A stretch of 55,488 bases of DNA, taken from the NCBI GenBank assembly GCA_963548155.1, contig CAUUTP010000004.1, positions 1-55,488 on the forward strand, given 5' to 3'. Below the pieces are notes generated by a model. It was given only the letters and a program-made list of their open reading frames with translations, ran no database searches and was not told the origin of the DNA. Position 1 is the stretch's first letter, and every line of letters begins with the position of its first letter. The position numbers and the translations under genes are program-made. Positions 42,945-52,371 of the stretch are shown one piece after another. Origin of the DNA: Eikenella sp963548155 (GTDB lineage Bacteria; Pseudomonadota; Gammaproteobacteria; Burkholderiales; Neisseriaceae).

Positions 42945-42982
42945 AGGCTACCTGAAATGCTTGATTGGCTTTCAGGTAGCCT
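42945..42982 (+). terminator. DUS-pair terminator after the 42170 gene
   Basis: Forward DUS (42945-42956) and reverse DUS (42971-42982), followed by TTTTAT, just after the stop. A single DUS lies further on at 43104-43115. Confidence 0.82.
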
Positions 42983-43009
42983 TTTATGCTGCTCACATAA
43001 CTAAAGTGC

Positions 43010-43082
43010 TTCACTGCATACTGCGCTGGCTCACTTTGCCGTACTGGCTGTGCTGTCTTCGGCTCACTGCTTGGTATGAATC
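43010..43082. repeat. Decayed Correia-type repeat, probable fifth copy
   Basis: The core GGCTCACTTTGCCGTACTGG and CTGTCTTCGGCTCACTGCTT match copy 4 (GGCTCGCTTTGCCGTACTAG, CTGTCTGCGGCTCGCCGCCT) with scattered changes. The terminal TATAGTGG ends are no longer recognisable. Confidence 0.55.
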
Positions 43083-43153
43083 AAGAATCCCTCCAGCTAT
43101 CGCAGGCTACCTGAAAACCAAACTTCCTCCACCCACCAAACCATCCGCCTACG

Positions 43154-43207
43154 AAAAAGGCTGAACCCGCTTATTACGGTTTCAGCCTTTTGCTTTTCAG
43201 GTAGCCT
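43154..43207 (-). terminator. Terminator of the rpoBC operon with adjacent DUS
   Basis: A stem AAAAGGCTGAA-CC against GG-TTTCAGCCTTTT (43154-43192) with a T run on the minus strand follows the rpoC stop. A reverse DUS (43196-43207) touches the end of rpoC. Confidence 0.85.
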
Positions 43208-46200
43208 TATTCGGCTTCATCCACCTGCTCGTTCACTTGCGCTTCGTGATGCGCCTGCCACTGCACACGGCGGCTGCGGTGGTAAGTGAGGCCGGTACCG
43301 GCCGGAATCAGGCGGCCGACAATCACGTTTTCCTTCAGGCCGCGCAGGTCGTCTTTCTTGCCCATGATGGCGGCTTCGGTAAGCACGCGAGTGGTTTCCT
43401 GGAAGGAAGCCGCGGAAATGAAGCTGTCGGTAGAGAGCGAGGCTTTGGTGATGCCCAGCAAGATGTTGTCGAAACGTGCCGGCTCTTTGCCTTCGGCAAC
43501 GGCGCGTTCGTTGGCCTGCATTACGTCGCCACGCTCCACCTGCTCGCCGGTGATGAACCCGGTTTCGCCGGCGTCGGCAATGTTCACGCGGCGCAGCATC
43601 TGGCGGATGATCACTTCGATGTGCTTATCGGAAATGCGCACACCTTGCAGGCGGTACACTTCCTGCACTTCTTGCACGATGTAGCGTGCCAGCGCTTCGA
43701 TACCTTGCAGGCGCAGAATGTCGTGCGGATCAACCGAGCCGTCGACGATAATCTCGCCACGGTTCACTACTTGGCCGTCGTGCACCAGAATCTGTTTCTC
43801 TTTGGAAATCAGGGTTTCGTGTGCCGCGCCTTCCAAATCGGTAATCACCAGGCGCTGTTTGCCTTTGGTTTCCTTACCGAAAGACACCGTGCCGGTTACT
43901 TCGGCCAGCATACCGGCATCTTTGGGCACGCGGGCTTCAAACAGCTCGGCCACGCGCGGCAGACCGCCGGTAATATCGCGGGTTTTGGAGGAAGCCTGCG
44001 GGATACGCGCCAGCACGTCGCCCTTGCCCACTTCCTGATCTTCGCGCACGGTAATCACCGCGCCCACGGGGAAGGCCATGGAAACGGGGGTTTCGGTGCC
44101 GGGTACGGTAACCTCTTCGCCGTTTTCGTCCAACAGTTTCACAGTGGGGCGCAGCAGCTTACTGGTGCTGGTGCGGCGTTTGCCGTCGATCACCACCAAA
44201 GTGGAGAGACCAGTGATTTCGTCGGTTTGACGGGTAACGGTTACGCCTTCTTCCACGTTTTCAAAGCGCACGCGGCCAGCGTATTCGGTAATCATCGGGC
44301 GGGTATGCGGATCCCATGTGGCCAGGGTTTTGCCGGCTTTCACCGCAGAGCCGTCCTGCACCAGCAAAGTGGCACCATAGGGCACCTTGTGGCGTTCGCG
44401 CTCGCGACCCACTTCGTCGTGAATCACCAATTCACAGGAGCGGCCAATCACCACCAATTCGCCTTTGTTGTTAGCGACATAGCGCATCTGACTGCTGAAA
44501 CGGGCGGTACCGTTGGATTTGGCTTCCACTTGGCTGGCGGCGGCGGCACGGGAGGCGGCACCACCGATGTGGAAGGTACGCATGGTTAGCTGCGTGCCGG
44601 GCTCGCCGATGGATTGGGCGGCAATCACGCCCACGGCTTCGCCGGTGTTCACCAGTTTGCCGCGTGCCAAATCGCGACCGTAGCACTTGGCACACAAGCC
44701 ATAACGGGTTTTACAGGTAATCGGGGTGCGGACTTTCACTTCGTCCACGCCGGAGCGGTCGATCAGATCCACCAACTGCTCGTTGAGCAGGGTGCCGGCT
44801 TCCACCAAGGTGGTGCCGCTGGACGGATCCACCACGTCTTGCGCGGTTACGCGACCCAAAATGCGGTCGCGCAGGGCTTCAATCACGTCGCCGCCCTGTA
44901 CCACGGCTTTCATCACGAAACCGTCGTTGGTGCCGCAATCGTCTTCCACCACAACCAAATCTTGGGTTACGTCCACCAAGCGGCGGGTCAGGTAACCGGA
45001 GTTGGCCGTTTTCAACGCGGTATCGGCCAGACCTTTGCGCGCACCGTGGGTGGCGATAAAGTATTGCAATACGGTGAGGCCTTCACGGAAGTTGGAAGTA
45101 ATCGGGGTTTCGATAATCGAGCCGTCCGGCTTGGCCATCAAACCACGCATACCGGAAAGCTGTTTAATCTGGGCGGCAGAACCACGCGCACCGGAGTCGG
45201 CCATCATGTAGATGGAGTTGAACGACTCTTGATCCACTTCTTTGCCTTCGCGGTCGATTACTTTCTGTTTGGAAAGATTATCCATCATCGCCTTGGCGAT
45301 TTTATCGCCGGCGCGGCCCCAAATATCCACCACTTTGTTGTAGCGCTCGCCGTTAGTTACCAAACCTTGGCGGTATTGGTCTTCGATTTCTTTCACTTCG
45401 GCGTTGGCTTCGGCCAAGAGTTTGGCTTTTTCTTTCGGCACTTCCATATCGTCCACGCAAATGGAGATGCCGCCTTTGGCTGCAAAGCTGAAGCCGGTGT
45501 ACATCAGGTGGTCGGCGAAAATGACCGTATCGCGCAAGCCGCACAGGCGGAACGAGGCGTTAATCAGGCGGGAGATTTCTTTTTTCTTCAGTGCCTTGTT
45601 GATGTATTCAAACGGCAGGCCCTTGGGCAGAATTTCGGACAGCAGGGCACGGCCAACCGTGGTTTCGTAGCGTTTGGTAACCGGTTCGAACTCATCTTGG
45701 TCGTTTTTCACCCATTCCTGCAAACGCACGGTGATTTTGGTGCCCAATTCCACCTGCTTGGTGTAGTAAGCGCGGTGCACTTCTTTCACGTCGGAGAACA
45801 GGCTGCCTTCGCCTTTGCCGTTGATTTTGTCGCGGGTCATGTAGTAGAGACCCAATACAATATCTTGAGACGGCACGATAATCGGCTCGCCGTTGGCGGG
45901 CGAGAGCACGTTATTGGAGGCCAGCATCAGGGTGCGGGCTTCCATTTGCGCTTCCAGGCTCAACGGCACGTGTACGGCCATTTGGTCACCGTCGAAGTCG
46001 GCGTTGAACGCGGCGCACACCAAGGGGTGCAGCTGAATAGCCTTGCCTTCAATCAGGATCGGCTCAAAAGCCTGAATACCCAAGCGGTGCAGGGTCGGGG
46101 CGCGGTTGAGCATAATCGGATGTTCGCGGATCACTTCATCCAAAATATCCCATACCACCGGTACTTCCTGCTCTACCAGTTTTTTCGCTGCTTTCACGGT

Positions 46201-47382
46201 AGCCGCTTCACCGCGCACTTCCAGTTTGTGGAAGATGAACGGTTTGAACAGCTCCAAGGCCATGCGTTTGGGCAGGCCACACTGATGCAGGCGCAGGTAG
46301 GGGCCTACGGTAATCACGGAACGGCCGGAGTAGTCTACGCGTTTACCCAACAGGTTTTGACGGAAGCGGCCGCCTTTACCTTTAATCATGTCGGCCAGCG
46401 ATTTGAGCGGGCGTTTGTTGGCACCGGTCATGGCTTTGCCGCGACGGCCGTTGTCCAGCAGGCTGTCTACTGCTTCCTGCAACATGCGTTTTTCGTTGCG
46501 CACGATGATGTCGGGCGCATGCAGCTCCAGCAGGCGTTTGAGACGGTTGTTGCGGTTGATCACACGACGATACAGATCGTTCAAATCGGAAGTGGCGAAA
46601 CGGCCACCGTCCAACGGTACCAGCGGACGCAAATCGGGCGGCAGCACGGGTAGCACGTCCATAATCATCCATTCCAGCTTCATGCCGCTGCGCTGGAAGG
46701 CTTCCAGCACTTTCAGGCGTTTGGCCAGCTTTTTGATTTTGGTTTCTGAGCCGGTGCTTTCCAATTCTTGGCGCAGGATTTCGATTTCGGCCGGCACATC
46801 CAGCACACGCAACAGTTCACGAATACCTTCGGCGCCCATTTTGGCATCGAAGTCTTCGCCGTATTCATCCAGCTTGGCATAGTAGTCTTCTTCAGTCAGC
46901 AGCTGGCGGCGTTGCAGCGAGGTCATGCCGGGATCGGTTACCACAAAGGCTTCGAAATACAGCACACGCTCGATGTCGCGCAAGGTCATGTCCAACACCA
47001 TGCCGAGGCGGGAAGGCAGTGACTTCAAGAACCAAATATGGGCAACGGGCGCGGCCAGCTCGATATGGCCCATGCGCTCGCGGCGTACTTTGGAAAGGGT
47101 AACTTCCACACCGCATTTCTCACAGGTTACGCCTTTAAACTTCAATCGCTTATATTTGCCGCACAAGCATTCGTAGTCTTTTACTGGGCCAAAGATTTTG
47201 GCGCAGAACAAACCATCGCGCTCCGGCTTAAAGGTACGGTAGTTGATGGTTTCCGGCTTCTTGACTTCGCCGTAAGACCAAGAGCGGATGGTTTCGGGCG
47301 AGGCAATGCCGATTTTGATGGCATCGAATTCTTCTTCCATGCCAGCAGCTTGCAGCGGGTTAAACAGGTTCGACAGATTCAT
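43207..47382 (-). CDS. rpoC: DNA-directed RNA polymerase beta' subunit
   Basis: Largest RNA polymerase subunit, 1391 residues. The catalytic Mg2+ motif NADFDGDQM is intact. The N-terminal zinc ribbon (CLCGKYKRLKFKGVTCEKCG) and the second zinc site (CKTRYGLCAKCYG) are present. ATG 47382 follows GGGAG at good spacing and gives MNLSNLFNPL; a TTG four codons upstream overlaps the ribosome site. No DUS lies inside its 4.2 kb. It is separated from rpoB by 194 bases containing DUS hairpins. Confidence 0.98.
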   Translation of the reverse strand: MNLSNLFNPLQAAGMEEEFDAIKIGIASPETIRSWSYGEVKKPETINYRTFKPERDGLFCAKIFGPVKDYECLCGKYKRLKFKGVTCEKCGVEVTLSKVRRERMGHIELAAPVAHIWFLKSLPSRLGMVLDMTLRDIERVLYFEAFVVTDPGMTSLQRRQLLTEEDYYAKLDEYGEDFDAKMGAEGIRELLRVLDVPAEIEILRQELESTGSETKIKKLAKRLKVLEAFQRSGMKLEWMIMDVLPVLPPDLRPLVPLDGGRFATSDLNDLYRRVINRNNRLKRLLELHAPDIIVRNEKRMLQEAVDSLLDNGRRGKAMTGANKRPLKSLADMIKGKGGRFRQNLLGKRVDYSGRSVITVGPYLRLHQCGLPKRMALELFKPFIFHKLEVRGEAATVKAAKKLVEQEVPVVWDILDEVIREHPIMLNRAPTLHRLGIQAFEPILIEGKAIQLHPLVCAAFNADFDGDQMAVHVPLSLEAQMEARTLMLASNNVLSPANGEPIIVPSQDIVLGLYYMTRDKINGKGEGSLFSDVKEVHRAYYTKQVELGTKITVRLQEWVKNDQDEFEPVTKRYETTVGRALLSEILPKGLPFEYINKALKKKEISRLINASFRLCGLRDTVIFADHLMYTGFSFAAKGGISICVDDMEVPKEKAKLLAEANAEVKEIEDQYRQGLVTNGERYNKVVDIWGRAGDKIAKAMMDNLSKQKVIDREGKEVDQESFNSIYMMADSGARGSAAQIKQLSGMRGLMAKPDGSIIETPITSNFREGLTVLQYFIATHGARKGLADTALKTANSGYLTRRLVDVTQDLVVVEDDCGTNDGFVMKAVVQGGDVIEALRDRILGRVTAQDVVDPSSGTTLVEAGTLLNEQLVDLIDRSGVDEVKVRTPITCKTRYGLCAKCYGRDLARGKLVNTGEAVGVIAAQSIGEPGTQLTMRTFHIGGAASRAAAASQVEAKSNGTARFSSQMRYVANNKGELVVIGRSCELVIHDEVGRERERHKVPYGATLLVQDGSAVKAGKTLATWDPHTRPMITEYAGRVRFENVEEGVTVTRQTDEITGLSTLVVIDGKRRTSTSKLLRPTVKLLDENGEEVTVPGTETPVSMAFPVGAVITVREDQEVGKGDVLARIPQASSKTRDITGGLPRVAELFEARVPKDAGMLAEVTGTVSFGKETKGKQRLVITDLEGAAHETLISKEKQILVHDGQVVNRGEIIVDGSVDPHDILRLQGIEALARYIVQEVQEVYRLQGVRISDKHIEVIIRQMLRRVNIADAGETGFITGEQVERGDVMQANERAVAEGKEPARFDNILLGITKASLSTDSFISAASFQETTRVLTEAAIMGKKDDLRGLKENVIVGRLIPAGTGLTYHRSRRVQWQAHHEAQVNEQVDEAE

Positions 47383-47420
47383 TTTTGCTCCCAATCAGGA
47401 TTTTGTATTTTGCTCACTCT

Positions 47421-47449
47421 GTTTCAGACAGCCTATGAGGCTACCTGAA
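47421..47449. repeat. Mixed-dialect DUS pair between rpoB and rpoC
   Basis: A reverse word TTCAGACAGCCT (AGGCTGTCTGAA on the other strand, a non-Eikenella form, about 47422-47433) faces an exact Eikenella DUS (47438-47449). Together they form a short imperfect hairpin upstream of rpoC. Confidence 0.7.
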
Positions 47450-47540
47450 AAATATGGGCGGGCGGCTTGGCCGGGTTTTGCCCGGCGGCAAACGGCGACT
47501 CGGCGGAGAATATCGCGCCGGCACAATGGCTGTTTCTATT

Positions 47541-47567
47541 TTCAGGTAGCCTCTGAGACTACCTGAA
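47541..47567 (-). terminator. DUS-pair hairpin directly after rpoB
   Basis: Reverse DUS (47541-47552) pairs with a one-mismatch DUS (AGACTACCTGAA, 47556-47567), nine bases after the rpoB stop. With no strong T run it is more likely an attenuator or mRNA-stability hairpin than a full terminator, because rpoC follows. Confidence 0.6.
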
Positions 47568-47576
47568 AAGCCCCGT

Positions 47577-50500
47577 TTAATACCGCTCCATATCGATATC
47601 CAAGCCCAGCGAACGGATTTCTTTTACCAACACGTTAAACGATTCGGGCATGCCGGCTTCGATTTTGTGTTCGCCTTTAACGATGTTTTCATACATCTTC
47701 GTGCGGCCGGTTACGTCGTCCGATTTCACGGTCAGCATTTCCTGCAGCGTGTAGGCGGCGCCATAGGCTTCCAGCGCCCACACCTCCATCTCACCGAAAC
47801 GCTGGCCACCGAACTGTGCTTTACCACCGAGCGGCTGCTGGGTCACAAGTGAGTACGGGCCGGTAGAACGGGCGTGCATTTTTTCGTCCACCAAGTGGTG
47901 CAGCTTCAGATAGTGCATCACGCCCACGGTTACCTTGCGGTCAAACGGTTCGCCGGAGCGGCCGTCATACAGAGTGATTTGGGTTTTGGTGCCGTTGAAA
48001 CCCAGTTTCTGCACTTCTGGATCATCGCTTGGATAGGCCAACTCGAGCATGTCGTAGATTTCCTGCTCTTTGGCACCGTCGAACACCGGCGAAGCGAAGG
48101 TGGCACCGCCCTTAAGATTCTCGGCCAAAGTGAGGATTTCTTCATCACTAAGCGATTTCAGGTCTTCTTTTTTACCGCTGCTGTTATAGAGTTTTTCCAA
48201 GAAGGAGCGGATTTCTTTCACTTTGCGCTGTTCGGCCAGCATTTTCTCAATGCGCTGACCAATGCCTTTGGCGGCCCAGCCCAAATGTACTTCCAAAATC
48301 TGACCGATGTTCATGCGTGAAGGTACGCCCAGCGGGTTGAGCACGATGTCTACAGTGCGGCCATCGGCCATGTAGGGCATGTCTTCCACCGGCAGAATGC
48401 GCGATACCACGCCTTTGTTACCGTGGCGGCCAGCCATTTTGTCGCCAGCCTGCAGGCGGCGTTTGATGGCGATGAACACTTTGACCATTTTCTGCACACC
48501 GGGTGGCAGCTCGTCGCCCTGGGTCATTTTTTTCTTCTTGATTTCGTATTGCTCGTCGGCCTCTTCGCGTTTCTGCTGCAGACTGAGCTTAATCAGCTCA
48601 AGCTGTTTGGCCAGTTCTTCGTCGGACAGGCGGATGTCGAACCAATCGTGCTTGGTCGGCAGAGAAGCCAGGTATTCGGCAGTAATTTCTTTGCCTTTAC
48701 CCAGTTTCATCGGGCCGCCATTGGCTTTTTGGCCGACAATCATGCGCTCGATACGGTCGAAGGCATCGTTGTCGAAAATACGCAGTTGGTCGTTCAAATC
48801 CAAGCGGTAGCGTTTCAGCTCGGCATCAATAATGGATTGTGCACGCTTGTCGCGCTGGATGCCTTCGCGGGTGAACACCTGTACGTCGATTACCGTACCG
48901 CTCATGCCAGTGGGCATACGCAGCGAGGTATCCTTCACATCGGAGGCTTTTTCACCAAAGATGGCACGCAGCAGTTTTTCTTCCGGCGTGAGCTGGGTTT
49001 CGCCTTTGGGCGTTACTTTGCCCACCAATACGTCGCCAGCTTCCACTTCTGCGCCGATGTACACGATGCCGCTCTCGTCCAAACGGTTTTGCATGCGTTC
49101 AGACAGATTGGGAATATCGCGGGTGATTTCTTCCGCACCCAGCTTAGTGTCACGAGCCACCACATTGAGCTCTTCGATATGGATGGAGGTGTAGCGGTCG
49201 GCGGCAGCCACTTTCTCGGAAATCAGAATCGAGTCTTCGTAGTTGTAGCCGTTCCAAGGCATGAAGGCGATGGTCATGTTCTGACCAAGCGCGAGTTCGC
49301 CCAAGTCAGTAGAGGCACCGTCGGCAATCAAATCGCCGCGCTGCAACACATCGCCGGCTTTCACTGCCGGGCGTTGGTTGATATTGGTAGATTGGTTGGA
49401 GCGGGTGAATTTCACCAGGTTATAGATGTCCACACCTACTTCACCGGCTACAGTTTCTTCGTCGTGCACGCGGACCACGATGCGGTTGGCATCCACATAC
49501 TCCACCACGCCGCCGCGACGAGCCACGATAGCAGTGGCAGAGTCAACAGCCACGGAGCGCTCGATGCCGGTACCGACCAGCGGTTTTTCGGCACGCAGGC
49601 AGGGCACGGCCTGACGTTGCATGTTGGCACCCATCAAGGCACGGTTGGCGTCATCGTGTTCCAAGAAAGGAATCAGCGAAGCAGCCACAGACACCACTTG
49701 GCCGGTGGCCACGTCCATATACTGCACGCGGTCGGCGCTGGCCATGATGGTTTCGCCTTTTTCGCGACAGGTAATCAAATCGCCTTTCAGGTAGCCTTTC
49801 TTATCCACTTCGGCGTTGGCCTGCGCAATCACATAACGGCCTTCTTCAATGGCAGACAGATAGTCGATTTCATCGGTAACCTTGCCGTCTACCACGCGGC
49901 GGTACGGAGTCTCCAAGAAGCCGTAATCGTTGGTGCGGGCATAAACCGATAATGAGTTAATCAGACCGATGTTCGGGCCTTCAGGCGTTTCAATCGGGCA
50001 CACGCGGCCATAGTGGGTCGGGTGTACGTCGCGCACTTCAAAGCCGGCACGTTCACGGGTCAGGCCGCCCGGGCCGAGTGCTGAGACACGGCGCTTATGG
50101 GTCACTTCCGACAGCGGATTAGTCTGATCCATAAACTGTGACAGTTGGCTGGAACCAAAAAACTCTTTGATGGCAGCCGATACCGGTTTGGCATTGATCA
50201 AATCGGTCGGCATCAGATTGTCGGCTTCTGCCTGATTCAGGCGCTCTTTTACTGCACGTTCCACACGTGCCAAGCCAGAGCGGAACTGGTTTTCGGTCAG
50301 CTCGCCCACAGAACGCACACGGCGGTTACCCAGGTGGTCGATATCGTCCACTTCGCCATGACCGTTGCGCAATTCAACCAGCGTGGCAATGGAAGCAACA
50401 ATGTCTTCAGTGCTCAGAATAAATCCACCTTTTTCCGCTGCTCCAGCCAAAGTTTCGTTCAACAAACGGCCATACCACGATTGCTGCTGGTCTTCAGACA

Positions 50501-51758
50501 GTTTTTGCTCGTAGGTGCGGGTGTTGAATTTCATGCGGCCAACGCGCGACAGATCATAGCTGGCCTCATTGAAGAACAAGCGATCAAACAGCATTTCTAC
50601 TGCTTCTTCAGTAGGCGGCTCGCCGGGACGCATCATGCGGTAGATGGCAATACGCGCAGCCATTTGGTCAGCCGTTTCATCCACTTGCAACGTAGAAGAA
50701 ATATAGCCGCCATACCCCAATTCGTTGATGTATAGGGTTTGAATTTCGTTCACACCCTGAATTTCCAGCTGTGCCAATAATTCTTCGGTAATTTCGCTAT
50801 TGGCTGGCGCTAGAATTTCACCAGTATCAGGCACGATAACGTCTTTCGCTAGCATTTTGCCGATCAAAGCCTCAGCATCCACCCGCAGGCGCTTCAAACC
50901 AGCTTTCTCAATATCGCGCAACCCTTTGGCAGTAACCCGTTTGCCCGCGGCAACCAGCACTTTACCGTCTGCATTGCAAATATCGGTTTTTACGGTTTCG
51001 CCCTTCAATCGCGACAAGACCAGTTCGGTCTCTACGCCATCTTTGTTTAGATAGAATGTTTCCTTGTCGTAGAAGGTATCCAAGATCTGTTCGGCACTGT
51101 ATCCCAATGCTTTCAGCAAAATGGTTACTGGCATTTTGCGACGGCGGTCGATACGGAAGTAGAGCAGGTCTTTTGGATCAAACTCTAAATCCAGCCATGA
51201 GCCGCGATAGGGAATAATACGTGCAGAAAACAGCAACTTGCCTGAAGAGTGAGTTTTGCCCCGGTCATGTTCAAAGAATACCCCCGGAGAACGGTGCAGT
51301 TGAGACACAATTACGCGTTCAGTTCCGTTAATGATGAATGAGCCATAAGGAGTCATCAGCGGGATTTCGCCCATATAAACTTCATTCTCGCGCACTTCTT
51401 TCACCACATTGGGCTTAGAAGATTCCTTATCCAAAATCACCAATCGGATACGGGCACGCAACGGGGCAGCATAAGTGATGCCACGCAACTGGCATTCGGC
51501 AATATCAAATAATGGCTCCCCCAAGATGTAATGAGTAAATTCCAACCGAGCATATCCATTGTGACTCACAATCGGGAAAATAGAATTGAATGCAGCCTGC
51601 AAGCCTTCGTCCAAGCGCTTATCAAAAGCAGTTTCCTGCTGGAGAAATTTTCGGTAAGACTCCAGCTGGGTAGCCAGCAAATATGGCACTTCCAGCACAC
51701 TATCACGCTTAGCAAAGCTCTTTCGGATACGTTTTTTTTCAGTAACTGAATAACTCAT
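47577..51758 (-). CDS. rpoB: DNA-directed RNA polymerase beta subunit
   Basis: Second-largest RNA polymerase subunit, 1393 residues, about the neisserial length. The rifampicin region reads FFGSSQLSQFMDQTNPLSEV and THKRRVSALGPGGL, the normal susceptible form, and DVHPTHYGRVCPIETPEGPN follows. ATG 51758 follows GGAGTG at seven bases and gives MSYSVTEKKRIRKSF; the open frame extends 22 codons further upstream without support. One DUS (49786-49797) is read in frame as GYLKG. No lesion is visible. Confidence 0.98.
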   Translation of the reverse strand: MSYSVTEKKRIRKSFAKRDSVLEVPYLLATQLESYRKFLQQETAFDKRLDEGLQAAFNSIFPIVSHNGYARLEFTHYILGEPLFDIAECQLRGITYAAPLRARIRLVILDKESSKPNVVKEVRENEVYMGEIPLMTPYGSFIINGTERVIVSQLHRSPGVFFEHDRGKTHSSGKLLFSARIIPYRGSWLDLEFDPKDLLYFRIDRRRKMPVTILLKALGYSAEQILDTFYDKETFYLNKDGVETELVLSRLKGETVKTDICNADGKVLVAAGKRVTAKGLRDIEKAGLKRLRVDAEALIGKMLAKDVIVPDTGEILAPANSEITEELLAQLEIQGVNEIQTLYINELGYGGYISSTLQVDETADQMAARIAIYRMMRPGEPPTEEAVEMLFDRLFFNEASYDLSRVGRMKFNTRTYEQKLSEDQQQSWYGRLLNETLAGAAEKGGFILSTEDIVASIATLVELRNGHGEVDDIDHLGNRRVRSVGELTENQFRSGLARVERAVKERLNQAEADNLMPTDLINAKPVSAAIKEFFGSSQLSQFMDQTNPLSEVTHKRRVSALGPGGLTRERAGFEVRDVHPTHYGRVCPIETPEGPNIGLINSLSVYARTNDYGFLETPYRRVVDGKVTDEIDYLSAIEEGRYVIAQANAEVDKKGYLKGDLITCREKGETIMASADRVQYMDVATGQVVSVAASLIPFLEHDDANRALMGANMQRQAVPCLRAEKPLVGTGIERSVAVDSATAIVARRGGVVEYVDANRIVVRVHDEETVAGEVGVDIYNLVKFTRSNQSTNINQRPAVKAGDVLQRGDLIADGASTDLGELALGQNMTIAFMPWNGYNYEDSILISEKVAAADRYTSIHIEELNVVARDTKLGAEEITRDIPNLSERMQNRLDESGIVYIGAEVEAGDVLVGKVTPKGETQLTPEEKLLRAIFGEKASDVKDTSLRMPTGMSGTVIDVQVFTREGIQRDKRAQSIIDAELKRYRLDLNDQLRIFDNDAFDRIERMIVGQKANGGPMKLGKGKEITAEYLASLPTKHDWFDIRLSDEELAKQLELIKLSLQQKREEADEQYEIKKKKMTQGDELPPGVQKMVKVFIAIKRRLQAGDKMAGRHGNKGVVSRILPVEDMPYMADGRTVDIVLNPLGVPSRMNIGQILEVHLGWAAKGIGQRIEKMLAEQRKVKEIRSFLEKLYNSSGKKEDLKSLSDEEILTLAENLKGGATFASPVFDGAKEQEIYDMLELAYPSDDPEVQKLGFNGTKTQITLYDGRSGEPFDRKVTVGVMHYLKLHHLVDEKMHARSTGPYSLVTQQPLGGKAQFGGQRFGEMEVWALEAYGAAYTLQEMLTVKSDDVTGRTKMYENIVKGEHKIEAGMPESFNVLVKEIRSLGLDIDMERY

Positions 51759-51829
51759 TGTTGAACACTCCGGATAATGAGAGAGATTGATTCCCACTTG
51801 AACGATAGCAACATCCACTACCACTCTAA

Positions 51830-51883
51830 AATTTACATATATTTGCCATAGAAGCCGGCTTGGATAGCAAATATATGTAAATT
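51830..51883 (-). promoter_or_regulatory. Long hairpin in the rplL-rpoB gap, probable RNase III site
   Basis: Perfect 17-bp arms (51830-51846 and 51867-51883) enclose 20 bases that include the palindrome AAGCCGGCTT. The stem is AT-rich and has no T run after it. The position matches the RNase III processing site between rplL and rpoB in E. coli. Confidence 0.72.
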
Positions 51884-51913
51884 ATTACTTAATCCTAATC
51901 TCCAAGCGAAACA

Positions 51914-51937
51914 AGGCTGGCAGATACCTGCCAGCCT
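51914..51937 (-). terminator. Attenuator-like hairpin after rplL
   Basis: Perfect 10-bp GC-rich stem AGGCTGGCAG/CTGCCAGCCT with a 4-base loop, 17 bases after the rplL stop. The following sequence (TGTTTCG) is only weakly T-rich, which suggests partial termination before rpoB. Confidence 0.7.
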
Positions 51938-51953
51938 GTTAGCGAGAAAATAC

Positions 51954-52325
51954 TTATTTGATTTCCACTTTGGCGCCAGCTTCTTCCAGCTGTTTCTTGA
52001 TTTCTTCAGCTTCAGCAGGAGTAACGCCTTCTTTGATGGTCTTCGGAGCGCCATCAACCATGTCTTTAGCTTCCTTCAAGCCCAAGCCAGTAATGGCACG
52101 AACCACTTTAATCACGCCTACTTTTTGATCGCCAGCGGCGGCCAAAATAACGTCTACCTCAGACTTGGCTTCAGCTTCACCACCAGCAGCACCAGGACCA
52201 GCAGCAATAGCAACGGCAGCAGCAGAAACGCCGAACTTGGTTTCAAATTCTTTTACCAAGTCGTTCAACTCCATTACAGTCAAACCACCGATTGCTTCCA
52301 AAATGTCTTCTTTAGTAATAGCCAT
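51954..52325 (-). CDS. rplL: 50S ribosomal protein L7/L12
   Basis: Stalk protein of the large ribosomal subunit that recruits translation factors. The 123 residues have the N-terminal dimerisation helices, an Ala/Gly hinge (AAGPGAAGGEAEA) and the C-terminal domain (KVGVIKVVRAITGLGLKEAK). AGGAG precedes ATG 52325. It lies 46 bases after rplJ. Confidence 0.98.
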   Translation of the reverse strand: MAITKEDILEAIGGLTVMELNDLVKEFETKFGVSAAAVAIAAGPGAAGGEAEAKSEVDVILAAAGDQKVGVIKVVRAITGLGLKEAKDMVDGAPKTIKEGVTPAEAEEIKKQLEEAGAKVEIK

Positions 52326-52371
52326 GCTATCAAACTCCTAATTGAATGAATAAGTAAAACATAAAAAATAG

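Noticed and set aside
44614..46653. 679-codon plus-strand open frame inside rpoC
   Set aside because: Antisense shadow caused by GC-rich codon use of rpoC; composition is atypical for a protein.
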